From JACVRW01 sp963739095 (GTDB lineage Bacteria; Actinomycetota; Thermoleophilia; Solirubrobacterales; Thermoleophilaceae), in NCBI GenBank assembly GCA_963739095.1, contig CAVTZF010000016.1:1-64000 (forward strand): 64,000 nt of DNA, written 5' to 3'. The position numbers and the translations under genes were made by a program. How positions within the stretch are numbered: the first letter of the stretch is position 1; the number at the start of each line of letters is the position of its first letter. Shown here piece after piece: positions 1 to 8,527 of the stretch. Under the pieces are notes generated by a model that worked only from the letters and a program-made list of their open reading frames with translations, had not been told where the DNA came from and ran no database searches.

Positions 1-30
1 AACGTCTCATCCGCGGTCACAGTGGTGCTC

Positions 31-761
31 ATGAACACTGAATCCACCACCGGCCGCAACGCGGTGATACCGGCGCGTCGTCCGGAATCCGAGCCGCCAG
101 CGCCCGTGCGCTCGCCGACAACGGCCACCGCGTCGCGCTGCTGGCCCGCCGCGCCGACCGCATCCAGGCGCTGGCCGACGAGCTCGGCGATGGCGCAATC
201 GCCATCGAGGCCGACGTCACCGACCGCGACTCGCTCCTCGCCGCCGCTCAGCGCGTCGAGGACGAGTCGGCGGAGCCACGTCCTGATCAATAACGCCGGC
301 GTGAGCTGCTCGCCCCGTTCAGCTCCGATCAACGCGCCGAACAACGTCAGATGGTCGAGGTCAACCTGCTCGGCGCGATGACCGCCACCGAGGTCTTCCT
401 CGACCAGCTCCGCGACGGCGGCGGCGACCTCATCAACATCTCATCGGTCGCCGGGCGCACCGCCCGCCCCGGCAACGCCGCCTACGCCGCGACGAAGTGG
501 GGCCTGAACGGCTGGTCGGAAGCACTGCGCCAAGAGCTTCAGCCCGACGTGCGCGTGATCGTGATCGAGCCCGGAGCAGTCGCGACCGAACTCACCGACC
601 ACATCACGCACGGCGAGACCAAGCAGGGAATCGAGCAGTTCTACGCCGCCACGGCGATCACCGCCGACGACATCGCCCAGATCATCGCCTTCGCAGTCTC
701 GCGCCCGCACAGCGTGTCGCTCAACGAGATCCTTATCCGGCCCACCGCCCAAGCCCTCTGA
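31..761 (+). pseudogene. short-chain dehydrogenase/reductase (SDR), multiply frameshifted
   Basis: A classical SDR can be rebuilt only by moving between reading frames. The N-terminal Rossmann motif (TGASSGI, about position 70-89), the NAG motif (LINNAGV, about 284-304) and the catalytic YxxxK (YAATK, about 484-498) are all present and in the right order and spacing for a protein of about 240 residues. The region from 351 to the stop at 761 is open in one frame. Apparent single-base deletions lie near 66-72, 250-275 and 303-310. Family members reduce or oxidise alcohols and carbonyls with NAD(P). The substrate is unknown. The same kind of damage affects the next gene, so either local decay or poor sequence quality is possible. 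Confidence 0.75.
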
Positions 762-771
762 CGACGCCGGC

Positions 772-1468
772 ATGCCTCGCACGATGCAACGACGCTCCTT
801 TGTACGCCTGCTCTTCGCGGGCATCGGCGGCACGGCGGTCGGGGTGCCGTGGAGCGCCTGCGGAGCAGATCAGCGCGTGACGATCAACCCGAAACGGCCC
901 GTGCTTCACGGCCGGCTCGGGCTGGTGGTGACCAGATCCTGCTGGCGTACTTCTCGCGCCCAGGCGAGAACTCCTGGTACGGCGGCAGGAGAGACCTCAA
1001 GGTCGGCAACACCGAAGTGCTGGCTCGAATGATCAGCGCACGTCTGGACTGCCGCGTTCACCGCATACAAGCCGCCGATCCCTACCCCGGCGACTACGAG
1101 AAGACCGTCCGGCGCAACGTGCGCGAGCAGCAAGCGGACGCCCGGCCCAGGATCGCCAACCCGCTCCCGTCGATCGACGCGTACGAAACCATCCTGCTGG
1201 CCAGCCCGATCTGGAACGTCAAGGCGCCGATGATCATGACGACGTTCACCGAGAGCTTCGACTTCTCGGACAAGATCGTCCACCCGTGACCACGCACGCC
1301 ATGAGTGGCCTCGGCACGGCCCCCGACGATTACGCACAGTCGTGCAAGGGGGCACGCATCGGCTCAGGGCTCGCGGTCCGCGGCGAGGAGGTCCGATCCG
1401 CCGGAACAGCCGTCGACAGGTCGTTGGCACGAGCACGCCTGCTCGGCAGGCCAGACGTTCGCGACTGA
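772..1468 (+). pseudogene. secreted/lipoprotein-type flavodoxin, frameshifted
   Basis: The N-terminus (772-900) encodes an Arg-Arg-containing signal segment (RRSFVRLLFAG) ending near a possible lipobox Cys (WSACG). The flavodoxin body then appears in another frame (about 930-1286), with the FMN phosphate loop region YFSRPGENSWYGG and the strand LLASPIWNVKAP. The last stretch (THAMSGLG ... GLAVRGEEV) is in a third frame up to 1468. A single missing G near 1286 explains the last break. The family binds FMN and carries electrons or reduces quinones or nitro compounds. It lies 10 bp after the broken SDR gene and probably formed an operon with it. Not functional as read. Confidence 0.7.
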
Positions 1469-1568
1469 GCCGAGAACAAGCCCGTGGCGAAGCGCCGCGT
1501 GGTTTTCACGCGTTTGTAACGCTCGTGCGTGTTGAGGTGTTACGCGGTCCTCGGGATGGTGGCTGGCC

Positions 1569-2957
1569 ATGTCCCCGCGATCGATCCGGACCCGTTACCG
1601 CGAGGCCGGCCAGGCGTCGTTGTTGCTGCTGTGCGTGGTGACGCTGCTGCTCGGGCTGGCGGTGGTGTTGTTCGCGTTCGGGTCGGCGCTGGGGTCGAAG
1701 GGCAAGCATCAGCGGGCGGCGGATCTGGCGGCGGTGTCGGCGGGGCAGGTGATGCGCGAGCTGTATCCGCGCTTGTTCGAGCCGCCGGTGTTGGCGAATG
1801 GGTTGCCGAACCCGCGGCATCTGCCGTTGCCGGTGTACCTGGCGCTGGTGCGGGCGGCTGCGGTGCGTGGGGCGCGCCGCAACGGGGTCGAGGTGGGCGG
1901 GGCGGATGTGAGCTTCCCGGGCGGCGGCTTCGCGCCGACGCGGGTGGCGGTGCGGGTGCGTGGTGTCGCGCGCGTGCGCGTGAAGCAGGGCGCCGGCGGG
2001 CGCGGCGAGCGCGTCCCTGTTGAGGCGCGCGCGGTCGCGGAGATCGCCCCTGATCTGAACGTGCCGCTCGGGATGCCGGCGTTCGGCTCGGGCGGCGGCT
2101 ACGACGGCCCGTTGGCCTACCGGATGGGCAAGCCGATGCGCCCGGACGTCGCGGCCGCGTTCGACCGCATGGCCGCCGCGGCGCGCGAGGAGGCCGGGCT
2201 GTTCCTGTCGATCAACAGCGCCTTCCGCTCCGATGCCGAGCAGGCGAGGCTGTTCGCCGCGAACCCGAACCCGAAGTGGGTGGCTCCGCCCGGCACGTCG
2301 CTGCACCGCTACGGCACGGAGCTCGACCTCGGCCCGCCCGCCGCGTACGACTGGCTCGCCGCCAACGCAGGCCGGTTCGGCTTCATCCACAGGTACGCCT
2401 GGGAACCCTGGCATTACGGTTTCGGCGCCAACCCGCGCGACCGCCAACATCCGGCTCGCTTCGACCAGGGCTCGTGGGAGCCGCCGGGTGGCGATCACGG
2501 CAGGGTCACGCACGGGCTGCCGTCGTTCGTGCCGCCGCGCTTCCACGACCCGATAGCGAGGGCGGCGCTGCGCTGGAACGTGCCGATGAACGTGCTCGCG
2601 GCGCAGCTGTACGCCGAGTCGGGCTTCAACCCGTTCGCGCGCAGCCCCGTGGGGGCCGAGGGCATTGCCCAGTTCATGCCCGGCACGGCTGACGCCTACG
2701 GGCTCGACAACCCATTTGACCCGGTCGAGGCGATCGACGCGCAGGCTCACCTCATGAGTGACCTGCTGGGGCAGTTCGACGGCAAGGTGGCGCTGGCGCT
2801 TGCGGGCTACAACGCAGGCGCCGGAGCGGTCGAGCGCTACGGCGGCATCCCGCCCTACGCCGAGACGCGTGCGTACGTCACGAAGATCCTCGGCCTGCTG
2901 GGCGGAGCGGGCGAGATCCCGGTCGTGGGCGGGTTCGAGGTGAGGCTCGTGGAGTGA
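1569..2957 (+). CDS. TadE/G-like anchor + VanY-type DD-carboxypeptidase + SLT lytic transglycosylase fusion
   Basis: A 462-residue three-part protein. Residues 10-60 look like a TadE/TadG pilin-like segment: Gly-Gln before a long hydrophobic helix (LLLLCVVTLLLGLAVVLFAF), then a polar Ala-rich stretch. Residues about 165-290 match D-alanyl-D-alanine carboxypeptidases of the VanY type: S244-x-H246-x-x-G-x-x-x-D253 and WxxWH with H282 are the usual zinc ligands and catalytic residues. Residues about 335-445 are an SLT (family 1-like) lytic transglycosylase with catalytic Glu in YAESGFNP (E350), GIAQFMPGTA and ALAGYNAGAGAV. The protein should be membrane-anchored outside the cell and cut both peptide stems and glycan strands of peptidoglycan. 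Such hydrolases often accompany pilus or conjugation systems, but none is seen nearby. Confidence 0.85.
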   Translation: MSPRSIRTRYREAGQASLLLLCVVTLLLGLAVVLFAFGSALGSKGKHQRAADLAAVSAGQVMRELYPRLFEPPVLANGLPNPRHLPLPVYLALVRAAAVRGARRNGVEVGGADVSFPGGGFAPTRVAVRVRGVARVRVKQGAGGRGERVPVEARAVAEIAPDLNVPLGMPAFGSGGGYDGPLAYRMGKPMRPDVAAAFDRMAAAAREEAGLFLSINSAFRSDAEQARLFAANPNPKWVAPPGTSLHRYGTELDLGPPAAYDWLAANAGRFGFIHRYAWEPWHYGFGANPRDRQHPARFDQGSWEPPGGDHGRVTHGLPSFVPPRFHDPIARAALRWNVPMNVLAAQLYAESGFNPFARSPVGAEGIAQFMPGTADAYGLDNPFDPVEAIDAQAHLMSDLLGQFDGKVALALAGYNAGAGAVERYGGIPPYAETRAYVTKILGLLGGAGEIPVVGGFEVRLVE

Positions 2958-3040
2958 CCGGCACCGACAACTGACCAACCTTCGCCACGGGCCGGGGGTG
3001 ATAGGCGCTGACAGGCATCCCCGAAACCAAAGGCTCAGCC

Positions 3041-3346
3041 ATGCTCAGCACCAGCCTCAAGCGTTCGATTCCGGCCCTGGCAGTCGTCGCGGGACTGCTC
3101 GCCGCGTCGGCGCCCGCCGGCGCCGACGCCGGCCGGATCGCGACGGACAACAAGGACCCAGAGAAGGCGCGCGGCACTTCCCTGACCGCCCCTCTCGGGT
3201 CGACCAAGGGATCGGTGGTCCAGGCCACTTACTGGCTGCCCGAGGTCGGCGACGAGGTCCTGATCACGAACGGGACCGGTCACGACAAGATGACCGTCTC
3301 GCGGTCTTGGTCCGTCGATATCGACATGGCCCAGCCGGACATGTAG
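3041..3346 (+). CDS. small secreted protein, function unknown
   Basis: A 101-residue protein with a clear Sec signal peptide: Lys/Arg near the start (TSLKRS), a hydrophobic core (IPALAVVAGLLAASAP) and an AGADA-type cleavage region at about residue 30. The mature part of about 70 residues is polar, has no Cys and no membrane segment, and shows no family that I recognise. It stands alone between the peptidoglycan hydrolase and the metallo-beta-lactamase-like gene. The GC-rich hairpin region about 3410-3440 downstream (repeats of CGGCGAGGGGC type) could end its transcript. Confidence 0.6.
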   Translation: MLSTSLKRSIPALAVVAGLLAASAPAGADAGRIATDNKDPEKARGTSLTAPLGSTKGSVVQATYWLPEVGDEVLITNGTGHDKMTVSRSWSVDIDMAQPDM

Positions 3347-3478
3347 GCCAACCGGCCAACCAAGCCGCCCGCCCCGGGGTCATACGGGCCTGCCCTGATC
3401 GCGCCCACCGCCCCTCGCCGGCGGAGGGCCGGCGAGGGGCGGGGCGAGCGCCGCGAGCGAACGTCTAGGGTCCGCGCG

Positions 3479-4153
3479 GTGAGCAAGCCCAAGCGCATCG
3501 CCAAGGACCTGTGGCGCTGGACGGCGCGGCATCCCGAGTGGCACCCGGGCGAGTTCGGTGCCGAGGTGGCGAGCTTCGCCGCGCGCAGCGGCGACGACAC
3601 GCTCTTGATCGACCCGCTGCTGCCGCCCGAGCCCGACGCCGTGCTCGACCTGATCGCGGACAACCTCGGCGAGCGGCTCTCGATCCTGATCACGCTGCCC
3701 TACCACGTGCGCAGCTCCGAGTTCCTGCGCGACCGCTTCAAGAAGGACGCCGCTACGACGATCTGGGGCCATCCCGACTGCACCAAGCGCATGAAGCGCA
3801 AGACGGGGTTCAAGCCGATCGACCCGGCCAAGCCGCTGCCGGCCGGAGTGAGCGCGCACGTGATCGGCAAGCCGCGCCGCACCGAGACGCCGCTCTTCAT
3901 CCCGTCGCACAAGGCGCTCGTCTTCGGCGACGCGGTCGCCGAGGAGAGCGGCCGCCTGCGCGTCTGGGCGATGGAGCGCGTGGACGACAGGGTCGAGCGC
4001 TTCTACCGCGAGCGATTCAACCCGACCCTGAAGCCGCTGCTCGAGCTCGACTTCCAGCGCGTCCTCGTGACCCACGGGCAGCCCGTGATGAAGGACGGCA
4101 GGAAGGCGCTCCGATCCGCGCTGCGCTCGAAGCCCTGGTACCACCGGGCCTGA
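3479..4153 (+). CDS. metallo-beta-lactamase-fold protein lacking the canonical metal motif
   Basis: A 224-residue protein with the outline of an MBL-fold hydrolase: a first strand pair with LLIDPLLPPE, a central segment ILITLPYHVRSSEFLRD, a Gly-Asp strand (LVFGDAVAE) and a late His (VLVTHGQPVM). Typical enzymes carry HxHxDH where this one reads LPYHVRSS, so most of the first metal site is missing. It may be a non-catalytic or altered family member. The start is GTG at 3479. The MaoC gene follows 26 bp downstream on the same strand. The substrate cannot be predicted. Confidence 0.6.
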   Translation: MSKPKRIAKDLWRWTARHPEWHPGEFGAEVASFAARSGDDTLLIDPLLPPEPDAVLDLIADNLGERLSILITLPYHVRSSEFLRDRFKKDAATTIWGHPDCTKRMKRKTGFKPIDPAKPLPAGVSAHVIGKPRRTETPLFIPSHKALVFGDAVAEESGRLRVWAMERVDDRVERFYRERFNPTLKPLLELDFQRVLVTHGQPVMKDGRKALRSALRSKPWYHRA

Positions 4154-4179
4154 CGGGAGTCCGGCGGTAGGCTGGCGCC

Positions 4180-4644
4180 ATGGCCATCACGACCGTTAAC
4201 GGGATCGACGAGCTGAAGGCGCTCGCCGGCGAGACGTCCGGGCCGAGCGAGTGGCGCGAGGTCACTCAGGCCGACATAGACAAGTTCGCCGAGGTGTCCG
4301 GCGACCACCAGTGGATCCACGTCGACGTGGAGCGCGCGAAGACGGACAGTCCCTTCGGAACCACGATCGCGCACGGCAACCTCACGCTGTCGATGGTCGA
4401 CGGCTTCCGCGACCAGCTGTTCCGCTCAGAGGGCTTCAAGATGGGCGTCAACTACGGCTGGAACAAGATCCGCTTCCCCGCTCCGGTGCCGAGCGGCAGC
4501 CGCATCCGCGCGAGCCTCGAGACCTTGTCCGTGGACGAGGTCGGGAACGGCTGGTATCAGCTCGTCCAGCGCTGGACGGTCGAGGTCGAGGGCAACGAGA
4601 AGCCGGCCTGCGTGGCCGAGTCGGTCGTTCGGCTGCTCGCCTAG
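4180..4644 (+). CDS. MaoC family (R)-specific enoyl-CoA hydratase
   Basis: A 154-residue single hot-dog protein. The hydratase-2 motif is visible: Asp and His of the catalytic pair sit in FAEVSGDHQWIHVD (about residues 38-51), followed by FGTTIAHGNLTLSM, the hallmark of NodN/MaoC proteins such as mycobacterial HtdZ-like enzymes. These add water to trans-2-enoyl-CoA to give (R)-3-hydroxyacyl-CoA. The length is typical for a stand-alone member. The ATG at 4180 is the only good start. It precedes uvrC by 47 bp and may be co-transcribed, though there is no functional link. Confidence 0.85.
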   Translation: MAITTVNGIDELKALAGETSGPSEWREVTQADIDKFAEVSGDHQWIHVDVERAKTDSPFGTTIAHGNLTLSMVDGFRDQLFRSEGFKMGVNYGWNKIRFPAPVPSGSRIRASLETLSVDEVGNGWYQLVQRWTVEVEGNEKPACVAESVVRLLA

Positions 4645-4691
4645 ACGCCCCCGCCGGGCCCAGCCACCCCGAGTCCTATCCTCGGAGGTGG

Positions 4692-6563
4692 ATGGCCACG
4701 ACCGCAACGAGCAGCGAGGACCGCGTCAGGGAGCAGCGCCGCGCGCTGCCGGACGCCCCTGGCGTCTACATCTTCCGCGACGCGAAGGGCAAGGTGCTCT
4801 ACGTCGGCAAGGCGCGCTCGATGCGCAAGCGCGTGGCCGGTCACTTCTCGAAGGCGGGCGCCCGCGGCGCCGCCGACATGGTGGCCCAGATCGCCGACAT
4901 CGAGTTCATCGCCACCGAGACCGAGGCCGAGGCGCTGCTCGCCGAGCAGGAGTTCATCAAGCGCTACCGGCCGCTCTTCAACGTCCGGCTGCGTGACGAC
5001 AAGTCCTACCCCTACATCGGCGTCAGCCTCGACGAGGAGTTCCCGCGCATCTACTTCACGCGCGAGCGCCACCGCAGGGGGCGCGCCTACTTCGGGCCGT
5101 TCTCGAACGCCAAGCGCGTGCGCGAGACGCTCGACCTGCTCGGCAAGGTCTTCCAGTACCGCACCTGCGACGGGCCCCAGCCCGGGCGCGCCAGCGGTAG
5201 CCCCTGCCTCGACTACCACCTCCACCGTTGCCAGGCCCCGTGCGTCGGCTACGTCTCGAAGGAGGAGTACCGCGAGAACGTCGAGACGATCATCGACTTC
5301 CTGTCAGGGCGCTATCGCGCGATCGAGAAGGCGCTCGATCAGGGCATGAAGAAGGCAGCGGCCGAGCAGGAGTTCGAGCAGGCCGCCCAGTACCGCAACA
5401 AGCTCAAGGCCGTTCGCTCGCTGCTCGAGCGCCAGCGCATCTCGAACGAGGCGGTGGGCACGCTCGACGCGATCGCGGTCGCGGCCGAGGGGACGGACGC
5501 CAACGCGCAGGTCTTCCAGGTGCGCGACGGCGTGCTGGCCGACCGCCAGAGCTTCTACCTCGAGAACGCGGCTCAGCGCGACGAGTCCGAGGTCGCCGAG
5601 GAGTTCGTGCTCCAGTACTACGCGAGCGCGCTCGCGGTGCCGCCGCAGGTGGTCGTGCCGCGCGCGCTCGCGCTGGACGGCACGCTCGCCGAGGCGCTCG
5701 CCGAGCGGCGCGGCGCGCCGGTCGAGGTGCGGCACGCCGAGCGCGGCGACAAGCGCCGCATCCTCGAGCTTGCCGAGCGCAACGCCCGGCTCGCGCTCGA
5801 CCAAGACCGGCTGCGCTCGGAGCGCCGGCGCTCGCAGCGGATCGAGGCGCTCGACGGGCTCCAGCAGGCCCTCGGGATGGAGGCGATCCCGATGCGGATC
5901 GAGTGCTTCGACATCTCGCAGCTGATGGGCGCGCACCCGGTGGCGTCGATGGTCGTGTTCGAGGGCGGGGCGCCGAAGAAGTCCGACTACCGGCGCTTCG
6001 GCATCCGGGGCTCGGTTCAAGATGACTTCGCCGCCATGGCCGAGGTCCTCTCCCGACGGATGGCCCAGTACGTCGCCCAACGCGAGCGCAGCCCGCACGA
6101 CAAGGAGTTCGACGAGAGCTTCGCCTCTGTGCCTGCGCTGATCGTGATCGACGGCGGCAAGGGCCAGCTGTACGCCGGACTCAGCGAGCTGGGCCCGTTC
6201 CGCGACCTCGGCGTGACCGTGGTGAGCCTCGCCAAGCGGATCGAGGAGGTCTTCCTGCCGGGCCGCAAGAACCCGCTCGTGCTCCCGCACGACACGCCCG
6301 AGCTGCAGCTGCTGCAGCGCGTGCGCGACGAGGCGCACCGCTTCGCGATCGAGTTCCACCGCGGCCGGCGCGACAAGGCGATGACGCATTCGATCCTGGA
6401 CGAGCTGCCCGGCGTCGGCCCGGCGCGCAAGCGCAGCATCCTGCAGCACTTCGGCTCACCGGAGCGCTTCCTGGCCGCGAGCCCGGAGGAGCTCGAGGCG
6501 GTGCCCGGGCTGCCCGGCAAAGTCGCGCGCGACATTCACAACTACGTCAACAAGATTCGATGA
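4692..6563 (+). CDS. uvrC: excinuclease ABC subunit C
   Basis: A 623-residue UvrC, normal for the family. Domains in order: GIY-YIG nuclease for the 3' cut (PGVYIF ... VLYVGKA, residues about 23-100), a Cys-containing linker, a UVR motif that contacts UvrB (AAAEQEFEQAAQYRNKLKAV, about 215-240), an RNase H-like nuclease for the 5' cut (IECFDISQLMG, IDGGKGQL) and tandem helix-hairpin-helix at the end (LDELPGVGPARKRSIL). It works with UvrAB in nucleotide excision repair in the cytoplasm. The ATG at 4692 is chosen because GGAGGTGG lies directly upstream; the reading frame is open further 5' but that part overlaps the maoC gene. rapZ overlaps the last four bases. Confidence 0.97.
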   Translation: MATTATSSEDRVREQRRALPDAPGVYIFRDAKGKVLYVGKARSMRKRVAGHFSKAGARGAADMVAQIADIEFIATETEAEALLAEQEFIKRYRPLFNVRLRDDKSYPYIGVSLDEEFPRIYFTRERHRRGRAYFGPFSNAKRVRETLDLLGKVFQYRTCDGPQPGRASGSPCLDYHLHRCQAPCVGYVSKEEYRENVETIIDFLSGRYRAIEKALDQGMKKAAAEQEFEQAAQYRNKLKAVRSLLERQRISNEAVGTLDAIAVAAEGTDANAQVFQVRDGVLADRQSFYLENAAQRDESEVAEEFVLQYYASALAVPPQVVVPRALALDGTLAEALAERRGAPVEVRHAERGDKRRILELAERNARLALDQDRLRSERRRSQRIEALDGLQQALGMEAIPMRIECFDISQLMGAHPVASMVVFEGGAPKKSDYRRFGIRGSVQDDFAAMAEVLSRRMAQYVAQRERSPHDKEFDESFASVPALIVIDGGKGQLYAGLSELGPFRDLGVTVVSLAKRIEEVFLPGRKNPLVLPHDTPELQLLQRVRDEAHRFAIEFHRGRRDKAMTHSILDELPGVGPARKRSILQHFGSPERFLAASPEELEAVPGLPGKVARDIHNYVNKIR

Positions 6564-7459
6564 CGGCGGCGTACAAAGGTGACATCCAGGACTTCGTTGT
6601 GATCACCGGCTTCTCCGGCGCCGGCAAATCGCAGGCGATGGCCACGTTCGAGGACGCCGGCTATTTCTGCGTCGACAACCTGCCGCCCGAGATGATCGGA
6701 TCGCTCGCCGACCTTTTCGGCCACGAGGGCTCGAAGGTGGAGCGCGCGGCGGTGGCGTCGGACGTGCGCGGCGGCGGCTACTTCGACGACCTCGTGCGCA
6801 CCCTCGAAGACCTCGACGAGCGCGGCGTGCCGTACCGCCTGCTCTACCTGGAGGCCTCCAAGCCGGTGCTGATCAACCGCTTCAAGGAGACGCGACGTCG
6901 CCACCCGCTCGCGAATGGTGGCTCGCTCGAGAGCGCCATCGGCCGCGAGCAGGAGCTGCTCGATCCGCTAAGGGAGCGCGCGGACGTCTGCATCGACACG
7001 AGCGACCTCTCGGCGAGCAGACTCCGCAAGGTCGTGGCCGACAAGATGCTGCCGCACGGCAAGGTCGGCAAGCTCGCGGTCACCTTCATGACGTTCGGCT
7101 TCAAGCACGGCAGCCCGCGCGACGCCGACCTCACCTTCGACGTGCGCTTCCTGCCGAACCCCCACTACGAGGCGGACCTCCGCGAGCTCACCGGGCTCGA
7201 CCAGGCGGTGATCGACTACGTGCGCGAGTCCGACGGCGTGAACGACTTCTACGACCGCCTCACACCGCTGCTCGACTACCTGCTCCCCGCCTACGAGCGC
7301 GAGGGCAAATCGCACCTCACGGTGGGCATCGGCTGCACCGGCGGACGCCACCGCTCCGTCGTGATCGCGGAGCACCTGGCCCGGGTATACGAGGGGCGCG
7401 GCGACCAGCTGATCGACGTCGTGCACCGCGACATCGACAAGCCGCCGCGGCGACCCTGA
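6560..7459 (+). CDS. rapZ: RapZ/YvcJ-type P-loop nucleotide-binding protein
   Basis: A 299-residue RapZ family protein. It has the Walker A motif GFSGAGKS near residue 18, the family motif VDNLPPEMI, FGFKHG, and the C-terminal signature GCTGGRHRSV. In enterobacteria RapZ controls glucosamine-6-phosphate synthase through small RNAs. In actinobacteria it binds nucleotides and its target is unclear. The start codon overlaps the uvrC stop (ATGA), so translation is coupled. In most actinobacteria yvcK and whiA come next. Here gap follows after 48 bp and both are missing from this position. Confidence 0.95.
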   Translation: MTAAYKGDIQDFVVITGFSGAGKSQAMATFEDAGYFCVDNLPPEMIGSLADLFGHEGSKVERAAVASDVRGGGYFDDLVRTLEDLDERGVPYRLLYLEASKPVLINRFKETRRRHPLANGGSLESAIGREQELLDPLRERADVCIDTSDLSASRLRKVVADKMLPHGKVGKLAVTFMTFGFKHGSPRDADLTFDVRFLPNPHYEADLRELTGLDQAVIDYVRESDGVNDFYDRLTPLLDYLLPAYEREGKSHLTVGIGCTGGRHRSVVIAEHLARVYEGRGDQLIDVVHRDIDKPPRRP

Positions 7460-7507
7460 GATAGATTCAGCGGCGCCACCGACTTTCGACGAAAGGGAGC
7501 ACTCGAC

Positions 7508-8527
7508 ATGGCCTTGAAGGCCGGCATCAACGGCTTCGGCCGCATCGGGCGCAACGTCTTCCGCGCCGCTCACGCGCGCGGCGAGGACATCGACTGGGTC
7601 GGCGTGAACGACATCACGGACACGAAGACGCTGGCCCACCTGCTCAAGTACGACACGATCCTCGGCCCCTTCCCGGGCGAGGTCGACTTCACCGACGATG
7701 CCCTCATCGTCGACGGCGACGAGCTCAAGGTCTTCGCCGAGCGCGACCCGGCGGCGCTGCCCTGGGCCGACACGGGCGCCGACGTGGTGATCGAGTCCAC
7801 AGGTCTCTTCACGAAGCGGCCGGACGCCGCGAAGCACCTCGAGGCCGGCGCCAAGAAGGTGATCATCACTGCGCCGGCGACCGAGCCCGATGTGACGCTC
7901 GCGTTGGGCGTCAACGACGACGCCTACGACCCGGACAACCACGACGTCATCTCGAACGCCTCCTGCACGACCAACTGCCTCGCGCCGGTGGCGAAGGTCC
8001 TGCACGAGACGGTCGGGATCGAGCGCGGGATCATGACCACGATCCACGCCTACACGGCCGACCAGCGCCTGCAGGACGCGCCGCACAAGGACCCGCGCCG
8101 AGCGCGCGCGGCAGCGGCCAACCTCGTCCCGACGAGCACCGGCGCCGCCAAGGCGATCGGCCTCGTGATCCCGGAGCTCGACGGCAAGCTGAACGGCATC
8201 TCCGTTCGCGCACCCGTGATCACCGGCTCGGTTGTCGACCTGGTCTGCGAGGTGGCGCGCCCGACGAGCGTGGAGGAGATCAACTCGGCGTTCGCCGACA
8301 AATCCGACAGCGGCAGGCTCGAGGGCATCCTCCGCTACAACGAGGACCCGATCGTCTCGAGCGACATCGTCAGGTCGCCGTACTCGGCCATCTTCGATGC
8401 GCCGCTCACGATGGTGATCGACGAGCGGCTCGTGAAGCTCATCGCCTGGTACGACAACGAGTGGGGCTACTCGAACCGCGTCGTCGACCTGGCGCAGCGC
8501 GTGCTGGCGGGGTCGCCGGTTGCCTGA
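7508..8527 (+). CDS. gap: glyceraldehyde-3-phosphate dehydrogenase (type I)
   Basis: A 339-residue GAPDH. The N-terminal NAD-binding motif (INGFGRIGRNVFRA) and the active-site segment SNASCTTNCLAP with catalytic Cys153 are intact, as is the C-terminal WYDNEWGYSNR. It oxidises glyceraldehyde-3-phosphate to 1,3-bisphosphoglycerate with reduction of NAD. A purine-rich ribosome site (GAAAGGGAG) precedes the ATG. It begins a block with pgk, tpiA and gpmI that makes four consecutive steps of lower glycolysis from one transcript. The 48-bp gap to rapZ could hold an internal promoter, but no clear -10/-35 pair stands out. Confidence 0.98.
   Translation: MALKAGINGFGRIGRNVFRAAHARGEDIDWVGVNDITDTKTLAHLLKYDTILGPFPGEVDFTDDALIVDGDELKVFAERDPAALPWADTGADVVIESTGLFTKRPDAAKHLEAGAKKVIITAPATEPDVTLALGVNDDAYDPDNHDVISNASCTTNCLAPVAKVLHETVGIERGIMTTIHAYTADQRLQDAPHKDPRRARAAAANLVPTSTGAAKAIGLVIPELDGKLNGISVRAPVITGSVVDLVCEVARPTSVEEINSAFADKSDSGRLEGILRYNEDPIVSSDIVRSPYSAIFDAPLTMVIDERLVKLIAWYDNEWGYSNRVVDLAQRVLAGSPVA

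Noticed and set aside
5304..6449. Long reverse-strand ORF opposite uvrC (381 codons)
   Set aside because: It is a shadow caused by high GC; it lacks any domain, and the forward frame encodes a complete UvrC.
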